A DNA stretch of 64,000 nucleotides from JBGRQA01 sp041725895 (lineage in GTDB: Bacteria > Bacteroidota > Bacteroidia > Bacteroidales > Marinifilaceae). The DNA is taken from assembly GCA_041725895.1 (NCBI GenBank), contig JBGRQA010000010.1, positions 123,435-187,434 on the forward strand, in the 5' to 3' direction. This document shows, piece by piece, positions 51,438 to 59,326 of this stretch. The stretch's first letter is position 1. The number at the start of each line of letters is the position of its first letter. A model generated the notes under the pieces. It was given only the letters and a program-made list of their open reading frames with translations. It was not told the origin of the DNA and made no database searches. Position numbers and translations under genes: made by a program.

Positions 51438-53264
51438 TTATCTTTCCTTAAAATCCTTACTTAAGAATTGAAGAATGGCTTTCCAATTTTGGTTTTCTGC
51501 ACCCTCTTTCACCAGGAAATCATTGGAATTCAAATCGTATACACTGGCACCATTCTCATCCACATAACCAAAACCATTGTTAAAGTCAAAAAAGGCGTAG
51601 CCCTTCTGTTCATCATTCAGCAGATCTTTTCCAAATATAAACTCCTGGTTGTCCAATTCCATTTGAGCCAGCAAAGTATTACTCATATCGGGCTGACATC
51701 CAATTTTATCAACAAGTGTTCCTTTGGCCTCCTCTTCTAATGCTCCACCTAACCATAGCATAGGAATATGGTATTTAATCAAATCATGGGGCTGAGAACA
51801 ACCAATGTAACGCACACCGTGATCAGCAACCAGAATTAGAAGAGTGTTCTCCCAGCATTGATCCTGCTTCAGCTTTTCAATAAAATTCCCAAGACACTTA
51901 TCGGTATAGTAAACAGAGTTCATAAAGCGGGCATCTTCGCTTTTGCCTTGAATTACTGTTTCCATTGGTACCTCAAACGGTTCATGACTACTCAAAGTGA
52001 AAAAGACCTTAAAGAAAGAATCTTCTTCCTTCCGGATATCCTCTAAAAGAGCATCAAAAACAAACTCATCATTAACCCCCCACTTAGAAACATTAAGCTC
52101 ATCGGGAAAGTTTTCATAGGTAACGATATTCTGAAATCCCATAGTCGAGATATAGGAATTCATACTGGCAAACCGGAGATCTCCACCATAATAGTAGGTC
52201 GAGCTGTATCCCAATTCGGTAAACCGTCCACACAAGCTAGGTATCTTTTGCGTTTTACGGGCATAGGAAATTACAGACCGCTGTGGCAGGGAAGGATAGC
52301 CACTCAGCAGTCCAACCAACCCAATTTTCGACCGGTCTCCAATCGCATAGAAATTATTGAACAACACACCCTCTTTTGACAATCTTGCAAAATTCGGAGT
52401 AACTCCCTTTTCTCCACCCAGCTGTTCTATCACCTTAGAGGTAAAGCTTTCCAGTACTAAAACCACTACATTGGGACGCTTGGTCTTAAGAATACATTTG
52501 GGGTCCTGTTTTTCGGCTTTCAAAGAACGAATGGTCGTCTGCATCTGCTCCTGACTCAGAAACTTATACTCCTTTTGATCTTTACCGAGCTTTTTCATGG
52601 AATAGGAGAAATTCCAAACCGGGTTAACCGCAATATGATTGGCCAGCAAAGTATTGGAAAAATAAACAAAGCCCACATTCATAGGAGCAATTCCAACTCC
52701 ACCCCGAACCGGAATAATCATGGCAGCGGTTACAAAAAGCATCGCAGGCACCCAAACAACTTTCATAGGTTGGATAGCTTTTAGTTTGTGCAAAACAAAT
52801 TTTCGATAGGCAAGAAAGCCACCTACTAAACTGGCAAGAAACAGTAAAGTAAGTCCAATGTATACACTTAGCTGGGTGGAAGCTGCCGCTTCCTTGGGAT
52901 TTTTAAGATAACTCAGCACTGTAGCATCCAAATGGAAGCCCCAATTCCTGTACAGTTCCAGATTAGGAATCAGAATAGACGAACTAACCAATAGCAACAG
53001 GACTGTAATCCATCCGAACAGTTTACTCAACTTCTTCCCCGGCAACCAAAAAGTAAGGGACAGAATCAAGCCAGTTAGCAACAGAATATAGCCAGCCAGA
53101 GATAAATCATGATACAAACCATGAATAAAGGCCTTCAGAATTTCAATCGTATTCAAATCCTGAACCAACTCTCTTTGATAACATACAAATATCAGTCGCA
53201 ATACTTCAAAAAAACCAACCCAGAATATACCGGTGGCCAACAAAAACAACAATCGCTTACGCAT
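51438..53264 (-). CDS. LtaS-like membrane sulfatase/phosphotransferase
   Basis: 608 residues. Five N-terminal membrane helices (about 5-205) are followed by a sulfatase-fold domain from about 260: RPNVVVLVLESFTSKVI (metal-binding Glu and nucleophile Thr), NFARLSKEGVLFNNFYA, and VADHGVRY for the second metal set. The plan is that of lipoteichoic acid synthase-like enzymes, which transfer glycerol phosphate or phosphoethanolamine from lipids. In Gram-negative Bacteroidota the acceptor is unknown; periplasmic glucan or lipid head groups are possible. It follows the PAP2 gene by 52 bp on the same strand. Confidence 0.85.
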   Translation of the reverse strand: MRKRLLFLLATGIFWVGFFEVLRLIFVCYQRELVQDLNTIEILKAFIHGLYHDLSLAGYILLLTGLILSLTFWLPGKKLSKLFGWITVLLLLVSSSILIPNLELYRNWGFHLDATVLSYLKNPKEAAASTQLSVYIGLTLLFLASLVGGFLAYRKFVLHKLKAIQPMKVVWVPAMLFVTAAMIIPVRGGVGIAPMNVGFVYFSNTLLANHIAVNPVWNFSYSMKKLGKDQKEYKFLSQEQMQTTIRSLKAEKQDPKCILKTKRPNVVVLVLESFTSKVIEQLGGEKGVTPNFARLSKEGVLFNNFYAIGDRSKIGLVGLLSGYPSLPQRSVISYARKTQKIPSLCGRFTELGYSSTYYYGGDLRFASMNSYISTMGFQNIVTYENFPDELNVSKWGVNDEFVFDALLEDIRKEEDSFFKVFFTLSSHEPFEVPMETVIQGKSEDARFMNSVYYTDKCLGNFIEKLKQDQCWENTLLILVADHGVRYIGCSQPHDLIKYHIPMLWLGGALEEEAKGTLVDKIGCQPDMSNTLLAQMELDNQEFIFGKDLLNDEQKGYAFFDFNNGFGYVDENGASVYDLNSNDFLVKEGAENQNWKAILQFLSKDFKER

Positions 53265-53316
53265 ATATATTTTTTCTATTTTTTTGATTCAATTTACTCA
53301 ACAAAGGCATTACCAA

Positions 53317-53997
53317 CTACACTCCTTTCACAACGTATTGGGCGACTAGAAGCATCATTCCAATCACGGCCATTCCCCAAACAGGAATATCCAAAGTATA
53401 GTTACGTGCCGGTGCAATCACTTTTTCAGTTAGCCAGGTCCACTTGTCCTCCACTTTTGCATAGGCTAAATAAACCAATCTACCCAAGATCAGTCCCACT
53501 ATAGCTCCGGTAAAAATATCTCCTGGAAAATGAACGCCTAAATACACTCTGGAATAGGAAACAAGGCAGGCCCAGAACATGAAAAACACCCATACGATTC
53601 GATTCCGAACCAGGGAACAAATAAACATTGCCAAACCAAATGCATTAGCGGCATGAGAAGAAGCGAAACCATATTTTCCACCCCTTTTACCATTTACAAG
53701 ATGAACCAAATCCGATAAAGTGGGATCATGCGAAGGCCTAAACCGTTGAAAAAATGGTTTCATTAGTCCTGAAGCAAACTGATCACAAAAAGTAATCGTC
53801 AGGCCAATTCCCAACAGAATAATAAGCCACTTACGATATCCGTATTGCTTAAAAAGGGCAATTACAATCCCAAGGTAGAATATACTCCATATTATCTTTC
53901 CGGAAATCATAACCATAAATGCATCCCCAAAAGAGGAATGCATCCCATTAAAAAAAAGAAATATCTCTTTGTCTAATCCTATCAACCAATCAATCAT
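53317..53997 (-). CDS. PAP2-family membrane phosphatase
   Basis: 226 residues with about five membrane helices. The three phosphatase signature blocks are present: KPFFQRFRP (Lys...Arg-Pro), the SSH of YGFASSHAANAFGLA, and SRVYLGVHFPGD (Ser-Arg...His...Asp). Members remove phosphate from lipid carriers such as undecaprenyl pyrophosphate, lipid A or phosphatidic acid. Its place beside cell-wall recycling and LtaS-like genes suggests a lipid-carrier role, which is inference. The start at 53997 lies 56 bp after the MurU-like stop. Confidence 0.88.
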   Translation of the reverse strand: MIDWLIGLDKEIFLFFNGMHSSFGDAFMVMISGKIIWSIFYLGIVIALFKQYGYRKWLIILLGIGLTITFCDQFASGLMKPFFQRFRPSHDPTLSDLVHLVNGKRGGKYGFASSHAANAFGLAMFICSLVRNRIVWVFFMFWACLVSYSRVYLGVHFPGDIFTGAIVGLILGRLVYLAYAKVEDKWTWLTEKVIAPARNYTLDIPVWGMAVIGMMLLVAQYVVKGV

Positions 53998-54053
53998 ATT
54001 CTATTTTTAAATATCTACTAGTACGGACAATTAACCTTTCTGTCCGGTATTTA

Positions 54054-54779
54054 TTATTTTCTGATCCTATCAGCAGCCATCTTCAACTGATTGGGTTTCC
54101 CCAAATCAATCCATACTTCGGATTGGTCATGGAAGGCATAAACCGGATGGTCAGCGGCCAAACGAAGATAAAGATCGATAATGGAAAACTTTCCCTCCTC
54201 ATTAATCAGAGAAAAAATCTCAGGACTCACCACATGCACTCCATTAAAAGCAAACTCCTTAGCCGCTGCGGGGATGGGGCGAGCCTCCTTCACTTCACCG
54301 GTTGTTACATTCTTCCATCCACACAATTGAAAATTGGAGTCGAATACCAAATAGCGGCTGGTTTCCCGCTTTCGAACAGCAAGCGTCGCCAGGGCCTTCT
54401 TTTCCTGATGATTTCTCACCAAAACATTCAGATCCATATCCGAAAAAACATCCACATTATAGATCAGTACGGGAGCATCGGGAATAAACAATGATGCCGC
54501 TTTCTTTAAACCGCCCCCCGTATCCAACAATTCGTCCCGCTCATCCGAAATTCGGATATCCAGGCCAAAATTATCATTTACATTCATAAAATCAATAATT
54601 TGCTCTCCAAAGTGGTGAATATTGATCACGATTCGATCCACCTTTAACAAAGCCAACTTTCGTATAGCTCTCTCCAGAAGAGTCTGCCCTTCCAAATCAA
54701 CCAGTGCCTTAGGTCGATCGTTGGTAAAAGGACGCAGCCGTGTACCAAGCCCGGCTGCAAATATCATAGCATTCAACAT
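54054..54779 (-). CDS. MurU-like sugar-1-phosphate nucleotidyltransferase
   Basis: 241 residues. The nucleotidyltransferase signature is N-terminal, GLGTRLRPFTNDRPKALV (residues 10-27), followed by VINIHHFGEQI, DTGGGLKKA and the metal-site IYNVDVFSDMD. The length and the absence of a left-handed beta-helix match MurU (N-acetylmuramate-1-phosphate uridylyltransferase) rather than GlmU or RfbA. It lies just downstream of an APH-type kinase, as murU follows amgK in Pseudomonas-type cell-wall recycling. So UDP-MurNAc formation is the best guess; a different sugar for an exopolysaccharide is the alternative. The gene begins 5 bp after the mini-protein stop. Confidence 0.8.
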   Translation of the reverse strand: MLNAMIFAAGLGTRLRPFTNDRPKALVDLEGQTLLERAIRKLALLKVDRIVINIHHFGEQIIDFMNVNDNFGLDIRISDERDELLDTGGGLKKAASLFIPDAPVLIYNVDVFSDMDLNVLVRNHQEKKALATLAVRKRETSRYLVFDSNFQLCGWKNVTTGEVKEARPIPAAAKEFAFNGVHVVSPEIFSLINEEGKFSIIDLYLRLAADHPVYAFHDQSEVWIDLGKPNQLKMAADRIRK

Positions 54780-54784
54780 ATTCT

Positions 54785-54931
54785 TTACTTTTGGGGCTTT
54801 ATCTTCTTTGGGTCACACAATCGTTTTACCTTTTTAGCAATTCGTTTGCATTTCTTACAGACAAAATCGCCCCCCTTACAAGCCTTTGCATCGTACTCCT
54901 CATTGGTCAACTTGCAGCGCTTCTTTCCCAT
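54785..54931 (-). CDS. 48-residue Cys-rich basic mini-protein, zinc-ribbon-like
   Basis: ATG at 54931 to TAA at 54785: MGKKRCKLTNEEYDAK, then CKGGDFVCKKCKRIAKK and VKRLCDPKK. Cysteines lie at positions 6, 18, 25, 28 and 39, including a C-x2-C pair, and about a third of residues are Lys or Arg. This suggests a small metal-binding, perhaps nucleic-acid-binding protein. The gene is squeezed between the APH-RapZ fusion (8 bp gap) and the MurU-like gene (5 bp gap), so translation of the three is likely coupled. I do not know a named family for it. The tight spacing and coding-like composition argue that it is real. Confidence 0.75.
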   Translation of the reverse strand: MGKKRCKLTNEEYDAKACKGGDFVCKKCKRIAKKVKRLCDPKKIKPQK

Positions 54932-54939
54932 ATCCTGTT

Positions 54940-56379
54940 CTACTTTCCTTCAATTTCCCTTTCGATATGACGCAATTTTACCGATACGTCATATTTCTCG
55001 TTCAAATGCTTAGCCAGGCTTTCCGCAGCAAAAACCGAACGATGGCGCCCACCTGTACAGCCAAAATTAACCTGCAAATGGGTAAAGTTCCGTTTCGTAT
55101 ACTTTTCCACCGAAAGATCTACGATTTGATAGACTGATTCCAGAAAATCGTCCATCTCACTCTCCCTTTTAAAGAAGTCGATTACCTTTTGATCTTTTCC
55201 GGTAAGAGCCATGTATTCCTCGTAACGTCCGGGATTATGAATGGCACGACAATCAAACACAAAGCCGCCGCCATTTTTAGATTGATCCAAAGGAATACCA
55301 CGACGATAGGAGAAGCTATTCACCTCCACATTCAACACTACGGGTTCATCCTTTCCGATATTCCGAAGAAGATCGGACTGCAATACACCAGCAAGAGCCT
55401 GACGCAACTCGGGCAATTCAACGGGAAGATTCATTCTTTCCAGAACCAGCTTCAAATTCTTCAGAGCAAAAGGAATAGACTTCAGAAAATGCTCCTTTCG
55501 TTCGTAAAAACCTCTAAAACCATAGGCCCCCATAGCTTGCATTATTCGAATCAACACATAACCATAGTAGTAGTTTTTAAAACGGGCTGCGTCTACTTCG
55601 CGATGCTTCTTCAACTCCTCGATGTAGAAATCCAGAAGCTCGTCACGCACCTCTTGTGGAATGTCGGCTTTGGCATCGAACAGCAGAGAGGCCAAATCGT
55701 ATTGCAAAGCCCCTTTGCGTCCTCCCTGAAAATCAATAAACCAGGGTTCGCCTTTGCGCAACATCACATTACGGGACTGGAAATCCCGGTACAGAAAACT
55801 ATCCTCGTGCGCCTCCAATAAATAGTTGGAGAACTTCAGGTAATCATTCTCCAGTAATTGCTCATCAAAAGGAATCTTGGCCAATTTCAGGAAATAGTAT
55901 TTGAAATAGTGCAGATCCCAGATCATGGATTGCTGATCAAAACTCTCGCGAGGATAGCAAACCGAAAAATCCAAACCATCGGCTCCTTCCAATTGGAAAA
56001 CGACCAACTGGCGAATCACCTTTTTGTATATATTGATCAAATCGACGGGAAATCCTTCCCCTGTACGCAGTTGAAGTACGTAATCGAATAGAGTTGTATC
56101 TCCCAAATCCTTCACCAGGTAGATATTTTTGTCCTTATCCTCGGCCAGAATTTCGGGCACCGGCAAACCTTTGCTTTGGAAGTGACGACTAAAGGAGATA
56201 AATGCCTTGTTTTCCTTCTGATCGGTGTTAAAAACCCCCATCACGATCCCCTTTTTCCCAATCAAGCGGCAATATTCACGATACGATCCCGAAACGGGCA
56301 GTATCCGGGTATCAACAACCTGGTCGCCTGAATAATTTTCGTAGAGCTGTACCAGCTCCTTTACTGTATTTTCTTTCAA
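54940..56379 (-). CDS. Aminoglycoside-phosphotransferase-type kinase fused to RapZ C-terminal domain
   Basis: 479 residues. Residues 1-330 are an APH-fold kinase resembling AmgK (sugar-1 kinase of MurNAc/GlcNAc). The catalytic loop is YRDFQSRN (Asp199, Asn204; Tyr replaces the usual His), and the metal-binding motif is FIDFQGG (Asp216). Residues about 345-479 match the C-terminal half of RapZ: SFSYRRGIPLD, FVFDCRAIHNPG, MALTGKD and NFGCTGGRHRSV (440-449). In E. coli that RapZ domain binds glucosamine-6-phosphate and the GlmZ/GlmY RNAs. Here the P-loop half of RapZ is absent and replaced by the kinase. Amino-sugar kinase activity with a sensor or RNA-binding domain is inferred. First gene of the envelope cluster. 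Confidence 0.85.
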   Translation of the reverse strand: MKENTVKELVQLYENYSGDQVVDTRILPVSGSYREYCRLIGKKGIVMGVFNTDQKENKAFISFSRHFQSKGLPVPEILAEDKDKNIYLVKDLGDTTLFDYVLQLRTGEGFPVDLINIYKKVIRQLVVFQLEGADGLDFSVCYPRESFDQQSMIWDLHYFKYYFLKLAKIPFDEQLLENDYLKFSNYLLEAHEDSFLYRDFQSRNVMLRKGEPWFIDFQGGRKGALQYDLASLLFDAKADIPQEVRDELLDFYIEELKKHREVDAARFKNYYYGYVLIRIMQAMGAYGFRGFYERKEHFLKSIPFALKNLKLVLERMNLPVELPELRQALAGVLQSDLLRNIGKDEPVVLNVEVNSFSYRRGIPLDQSKNGGGFVFDCRAIHNPGRYEEYMALTGKDQKVIDFFKRESEMDDFLESVYQIVDLSVEKYTKRNFTHLQVNFGCTGGRHRSVFAAESLAKHLNEKYDVSVKLRHIEREIEGK

Positions 56380-56422
56380 TTTATTGAGTTTTTCAAGTAT
56401 TTGAATCTAATGAACAGATCCC

Positions 56423-56457
56423 CACCTGTCGTTCCCTCACAATTAGGTTGACAGGTG
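56423..56457. promoter_or_regulatory. CACCTGTC-N19-GACAGGTG inverted repeat
   Basis: Perfect 8-bp arms 44-78 bp upstream of the APH-RapZ start and 121 bp past the DUF554 stop. No U-run, so an operator or RNA stem is more likely than a terminator. The rest of the 198-bp interval shows no other structure. Confidence 0.45.
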
Positions 56458-56577
56458 AAATTTCTCTATCCCACTCCGAAAAAACAGCCATCGCTTTTTT
56501 TCATGCAACAGTAACCAGGCTTTCGACAGTCTCATTTCCAGCTGCACAGGGACATTCATTGGTATAGAGTTACAAAC

Positions 56578-57255
56578 TTACAAAAAGATATAACACAAAA
56601 TGACCTCCACAACCAGTGCCGGAAGCAGATTTAACACTTTTATACGTTTCAGTTCCAGCAACGAAATCCCTAATCCCAGGATCAAAATCCCTCCTACTCC
56701 AGTAATCTCATTGATTACTTCCACCGGAACCACATCGCCAAACAGAGCTGCCAGGAGCGTTAATCCCCCTTGGTAAATCAGCAAGGGAACCACCGAAAAC
56801 AGAACACCAATACCTAATGCGGCCGCCAATGCTACCGATGAGAAACCATCCATCACCGATTTTGTGAGCAACAAATTGGGTTCCTTTCCCATTCCTTCTT
56901 CAAAACAGCCCAGGATCGACATGGATCCCATACAAAAAAGCAAAAAGGCCGTAACCAGCCCTGGGGTGAACTTTTCGTCACCCTTTCCAAATTTTTGTTT
57001 CAGCCTGTCGCTAAGCTTTTCCACTCTGCTTTCGATTCGAAGAGCTTCCCCGGTAAATCCTCCAACAACCAGGCTAAAAACCATCAACAACAATTCCTTT
57101 GCCTGAAAGGCCATGTTCACTCCAAGGTAAATGGTGAACAAACCAATGGCCTGGAATACGATCTTAAACAATCTATCGGGGATTCGTGAACGAAACACCA
57201 ATCCAACTGTGCTTCCGATCATCACTGCCCCCACATTTATCAAAGTTCCCGTCAT
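56578..57255 (-). CDS. DUF554 family membrane protein
   Basis: 225 residues with seven hydrophobic segments. The start GTLINVGAVMIGSTVGLVF and the blocks LFTIYLGVNMAF, LVVGGFTGEALRIE, LLFCMGSMSILGCFEEG, KSVMDGFSSVALAAALGIGV and GGILILGLGISLLELKRIKV are typical of DUF554 (YdfK-type) proteins. The family is widespread and described as a possible transporter, with no proven substrate. It is on the same strand as the envelope cluster but separated by 198 bp. Confidence 0.9.
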   Translation of the reverse strand: MTGTLINVGAVMIGSTVGLVFRSRIPDRLFKIVFQAIGLFTIYLGVNMAFQAKELLLMVFSLVVGGFTGEALRIESRVEKLSDRLKQKFGKGDEKFTPGLVTAFLLFCMGSMSILGCFEEGMGKEPNLLLTKSVMDGFSSVALAAALGIGVLFSVVPLLIYQGGLTLLAALFGDVVPVEVINEITGVGGILILGLGISLLELKRIKVLNLLPALVVEVILCYIFL

Positions 57256-57889
57256 TCGTTACAATTTTAGGTCTGCCCGCAAACAGTTTCTCCCGGTTAT
57301 TCTTTTAAAATCCAATGGAAATCAATGTGCCATTACAACTCCTGGAGAAAAAAATTAAAAGCTTCGTGCACCTGATACGACATCCCCTTCCCCATTCAAA
57401 ATACTATCGGGTGGGTGATCAAAGATTCAACTGCAATTAACATTGCTAAATATAATTCAATTTCTTTTTTCACGGGCAAAAAGCGACCAAATACAACAAC
57501 AAACACCCTTTCGCTTCCCCTTTTTCTGTAAAAAAAATCATCCTTCAATACCCCCCTATCCTTCTCAGCAGGATTGGGCCGTTTTTTTTGGGGTGTATTC
57601 CGGGTTGCATTAATTTTATCAGCACAATTCTAAAATACACTTAAGACAACTTATAGCTATACACATTACTTTTTGAAGATTTCTACCTCAACGAACTAAA
57701 ATTTCTGATTTCTTAGCGGATCATTCCCCTACACTTACCCCATTTAACTCTATGCATGAATAAACTTTCATGATTGCATCTATGAGTTCAGGGCAAACAA
57801 TATAAAAAACCTGGAATACGCTCAAATATACAGCCTAAGCCACCTGCTTTGCATTGCACCATCCAAAACTTACACTGCCGTTGAGTGTT
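57256..57889. other. 634-bp gene-free region
   Basis: A+T-rich with C-runs around 57550 and a stretch of T before GGGGTG near 57585. I see no coding frame, tRNA or strong hairpin. It leads into the 21-bp tandem array at 57890. Confidence 0.5.
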
Positions 57890-58036
57890 CTAACCATGCA
57901 AAAATGGGGTCTAACTGTGCAAAAATGAATCCTAACCCTGAAGATGAGTGTTCTAACCGTGAAAAAATGAGTGCTAAGTATAAAATAGAGAGGGCTAAAC
58001 AGTAAAAAAAAGGTACTAACAGTGATATTGTACAAC
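57890..58036. repeat. 21-bp tandem array, seven units
   Basis: The word CTAAC or CTAA recurs at 57890, 57911, 57932, 57953, 57974, 57995 and 58016, an exact 21-bp period over seven units. The consensus is CTAACCRTGMAAAAATGAGTG, with later units more degraded. It ends about 115 bp from tRNA-Leu. On the minus strand it keeps a frame open with a heptad pattern (THFFTVR, IHFCTVR, PHFCMVR), but that frame runs into the tRNA, so a non-coding minisatellite is preferred. Confidence 0.8.
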
Positions 58037-58149
58037 TGAAACCAGAAGAGAGAAAAGCAAGAGATAAAATTAAAAGCAATAGACCTGAAGGGAGGTTGTA
58101 AAAGAAAAAGATCTGAAACCCATAAGACAAGGACTTCAGATCTTCTAGT

Positions 58150-58236
58150 TGGTACCCAGAGCGGGACTCGAACCCGCACGGCCGTACGGCCACTACCCCC
58201 TCAAGGTAGCGTGTCTACCAATTTCACCACCTGGGT
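58150..58236 (-). tRNA. tRNA-Leu (GAG)
   Basis: 87 bases with encoded CCA (58150-58152). The acceptor pairs ACCCAGG (58236-58230) with TCTGGGT, ending in a G-T pair, discriminator A. The anticodon arm is CTACC-TTGAGGG-GGTAG with anticodon GAG. A long variable arm (TGGCCGTACGGCCG) and GGTTCGAGTCC T loop complete a class II tRNA-Leu. Confidence 0.95.
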
Positions 58237-58252
58237 ATCTTTCTTTGCGATG

Positions 58253-58260
58253 CAAATTTA
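58253..58260 (-). promoter_or_regulatory. -7 box of tRNA-Leu(GAG)
   Basis: TAAATTTG read leftwards, an exact TAnnTTTG, 17 bp before the tRNA. Confidence 0.6.
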
Positions 58261-58406
58261 ACAAAAATGAAACAGATCGAAAACAAAAATGTTCAATTTA
58301 TTTCCACCGAGGAGATAACTCCAAAGTTTTCAAGTAGAAAAATTTTCAAAAAATTGAATTTCCTCCTGTAATTTTATCCTATTTCCTGCGGTTCCGGGGG
58401 TTTTAT

Positions 58407-58414
58407 TATCTTTG
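58407..58414 (+). promoter_or_regulatory. -7 box of the 183-residue unknown gene
   Basis: TATCTTTG, an exact TAnnTTTG, 29 bp before the ATG at 58443; the -33 region is weak (CTG at 58386). Confidence 0.5.
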
Positions 58415-58442
58415 CCGGGTAAACTACACCATAAAAAAATAC

Positions 58443-58994
58443 ATGAGCACAGAAAAAAAAGATTATTCTTATCTTGATAAAATAGCTTTACAGCCCGAAA
58501 AATGGGAAAACTTAAGCACACAAGAGTTCCAGTTGATGACTTTTCGTCATTGCATGTTCTATGGAATTTCCCAGAACAAAAAAATGATCCCTCAACTGTT
58601 TCATCTATACGATTCCTTGATGAAGAAGACAAGTTTAGAGAGTCGAATTCAGATGCTAACAGGACTTTCATCTGCAATTCGTAAGAATCAACCCAAAGCC
58701 ATTATGGGGCTCATGCCATTCATTAATGTTGAAGAGGAAGGAGAGATTATTCGAACTGCCAGCTGCTTTTTTGTGAACCTTTCGGTTCTCACCAATAAGG
58801 AGTTTCAATCGGGAGCAAACATCCTGCTGCAGTTGATAGAAAACAATCCGGAGGACCGAAGAAATGCATACATTCTGTTAGGGCTATTGGATACCCATCA
58901 GGATAAAATAGAGCAAATGCTCCTGCCTTTAAAGACCAAACTAAACGCAGAGATCAAGAGTATATTATGGAACAACGGGGTGGATTTTCTTTAA
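58443..58994 (+). CDS. Cytoplasmic helical-repeat protein of unknown function
   Basis: 183 residues, no signal or membrane helix. The sequence is almost wholly helical with HEAT-like pairs (SLESRIQMLTGLSSAIRKNQPKA; TASCFFVNLSVLTNKEFQSGANILLQLIENNPEDRRNAYILLGLL). It starts MSTEKKDYSYLDKIALQPEKW. I do not recognise a family and assign no function. It has a -7 box upstream and is a single gene. Downstream 330 bp (58995-59326) hold no gene and no clear terminator hairpin. Confidence 0.7.
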   Translation: MSTEKKDYSYLDKIALQPEKWENLSTQEFQLMTFRHCMFYGISQNKKMIPQLFHLYDSLMKKTSLESRIQMLTGLSSAIRKNQPKAIMGLMPFINVEEEGEIIRTASCFFVNLSVLTNKEFQSGANILLQLIENNPEDRRNAYILLGLLDTHQDKIEQMLLPLKTKLNAEIKSILWNNGVDFL

Positions 58995-59326
58995 TCCTCC
59001 CCTACTCCTCCACTTCTTCCATCACAAATAGCAGATTGGATTTTTCCAGGGATTTTAAATTCATTAATTCCAATCCGATAATGAGAAAGTCTGAATTTTC
59101 CCTCCCCTACAATACTGACTTGCAGCATGATTATCTTCCGCTTTAATTCCAACTTAAAAAAACAGTCTACTTTACAGTAACAAAATCATGTATACTGTCG
59201 TAGGAACAGAAAAAAACACAAATAGTAAGGCGGGATTGTTTCATAATTAGGAACAAACCCTATTTTTATTACTTTTACCACTACCTATTACATTAAGTTT
59301 TACAGTTTAACCACTACTTCCAAGCT

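Noticed and set aside
57835..58179. 114-codon minus-strand frame across the 21-bp array
   Set aside because: It runs into the 3' part of tRNA-Leu and owes its openness to the repeat period; residues are Phe/Leu/Arg heptads without family likeness.
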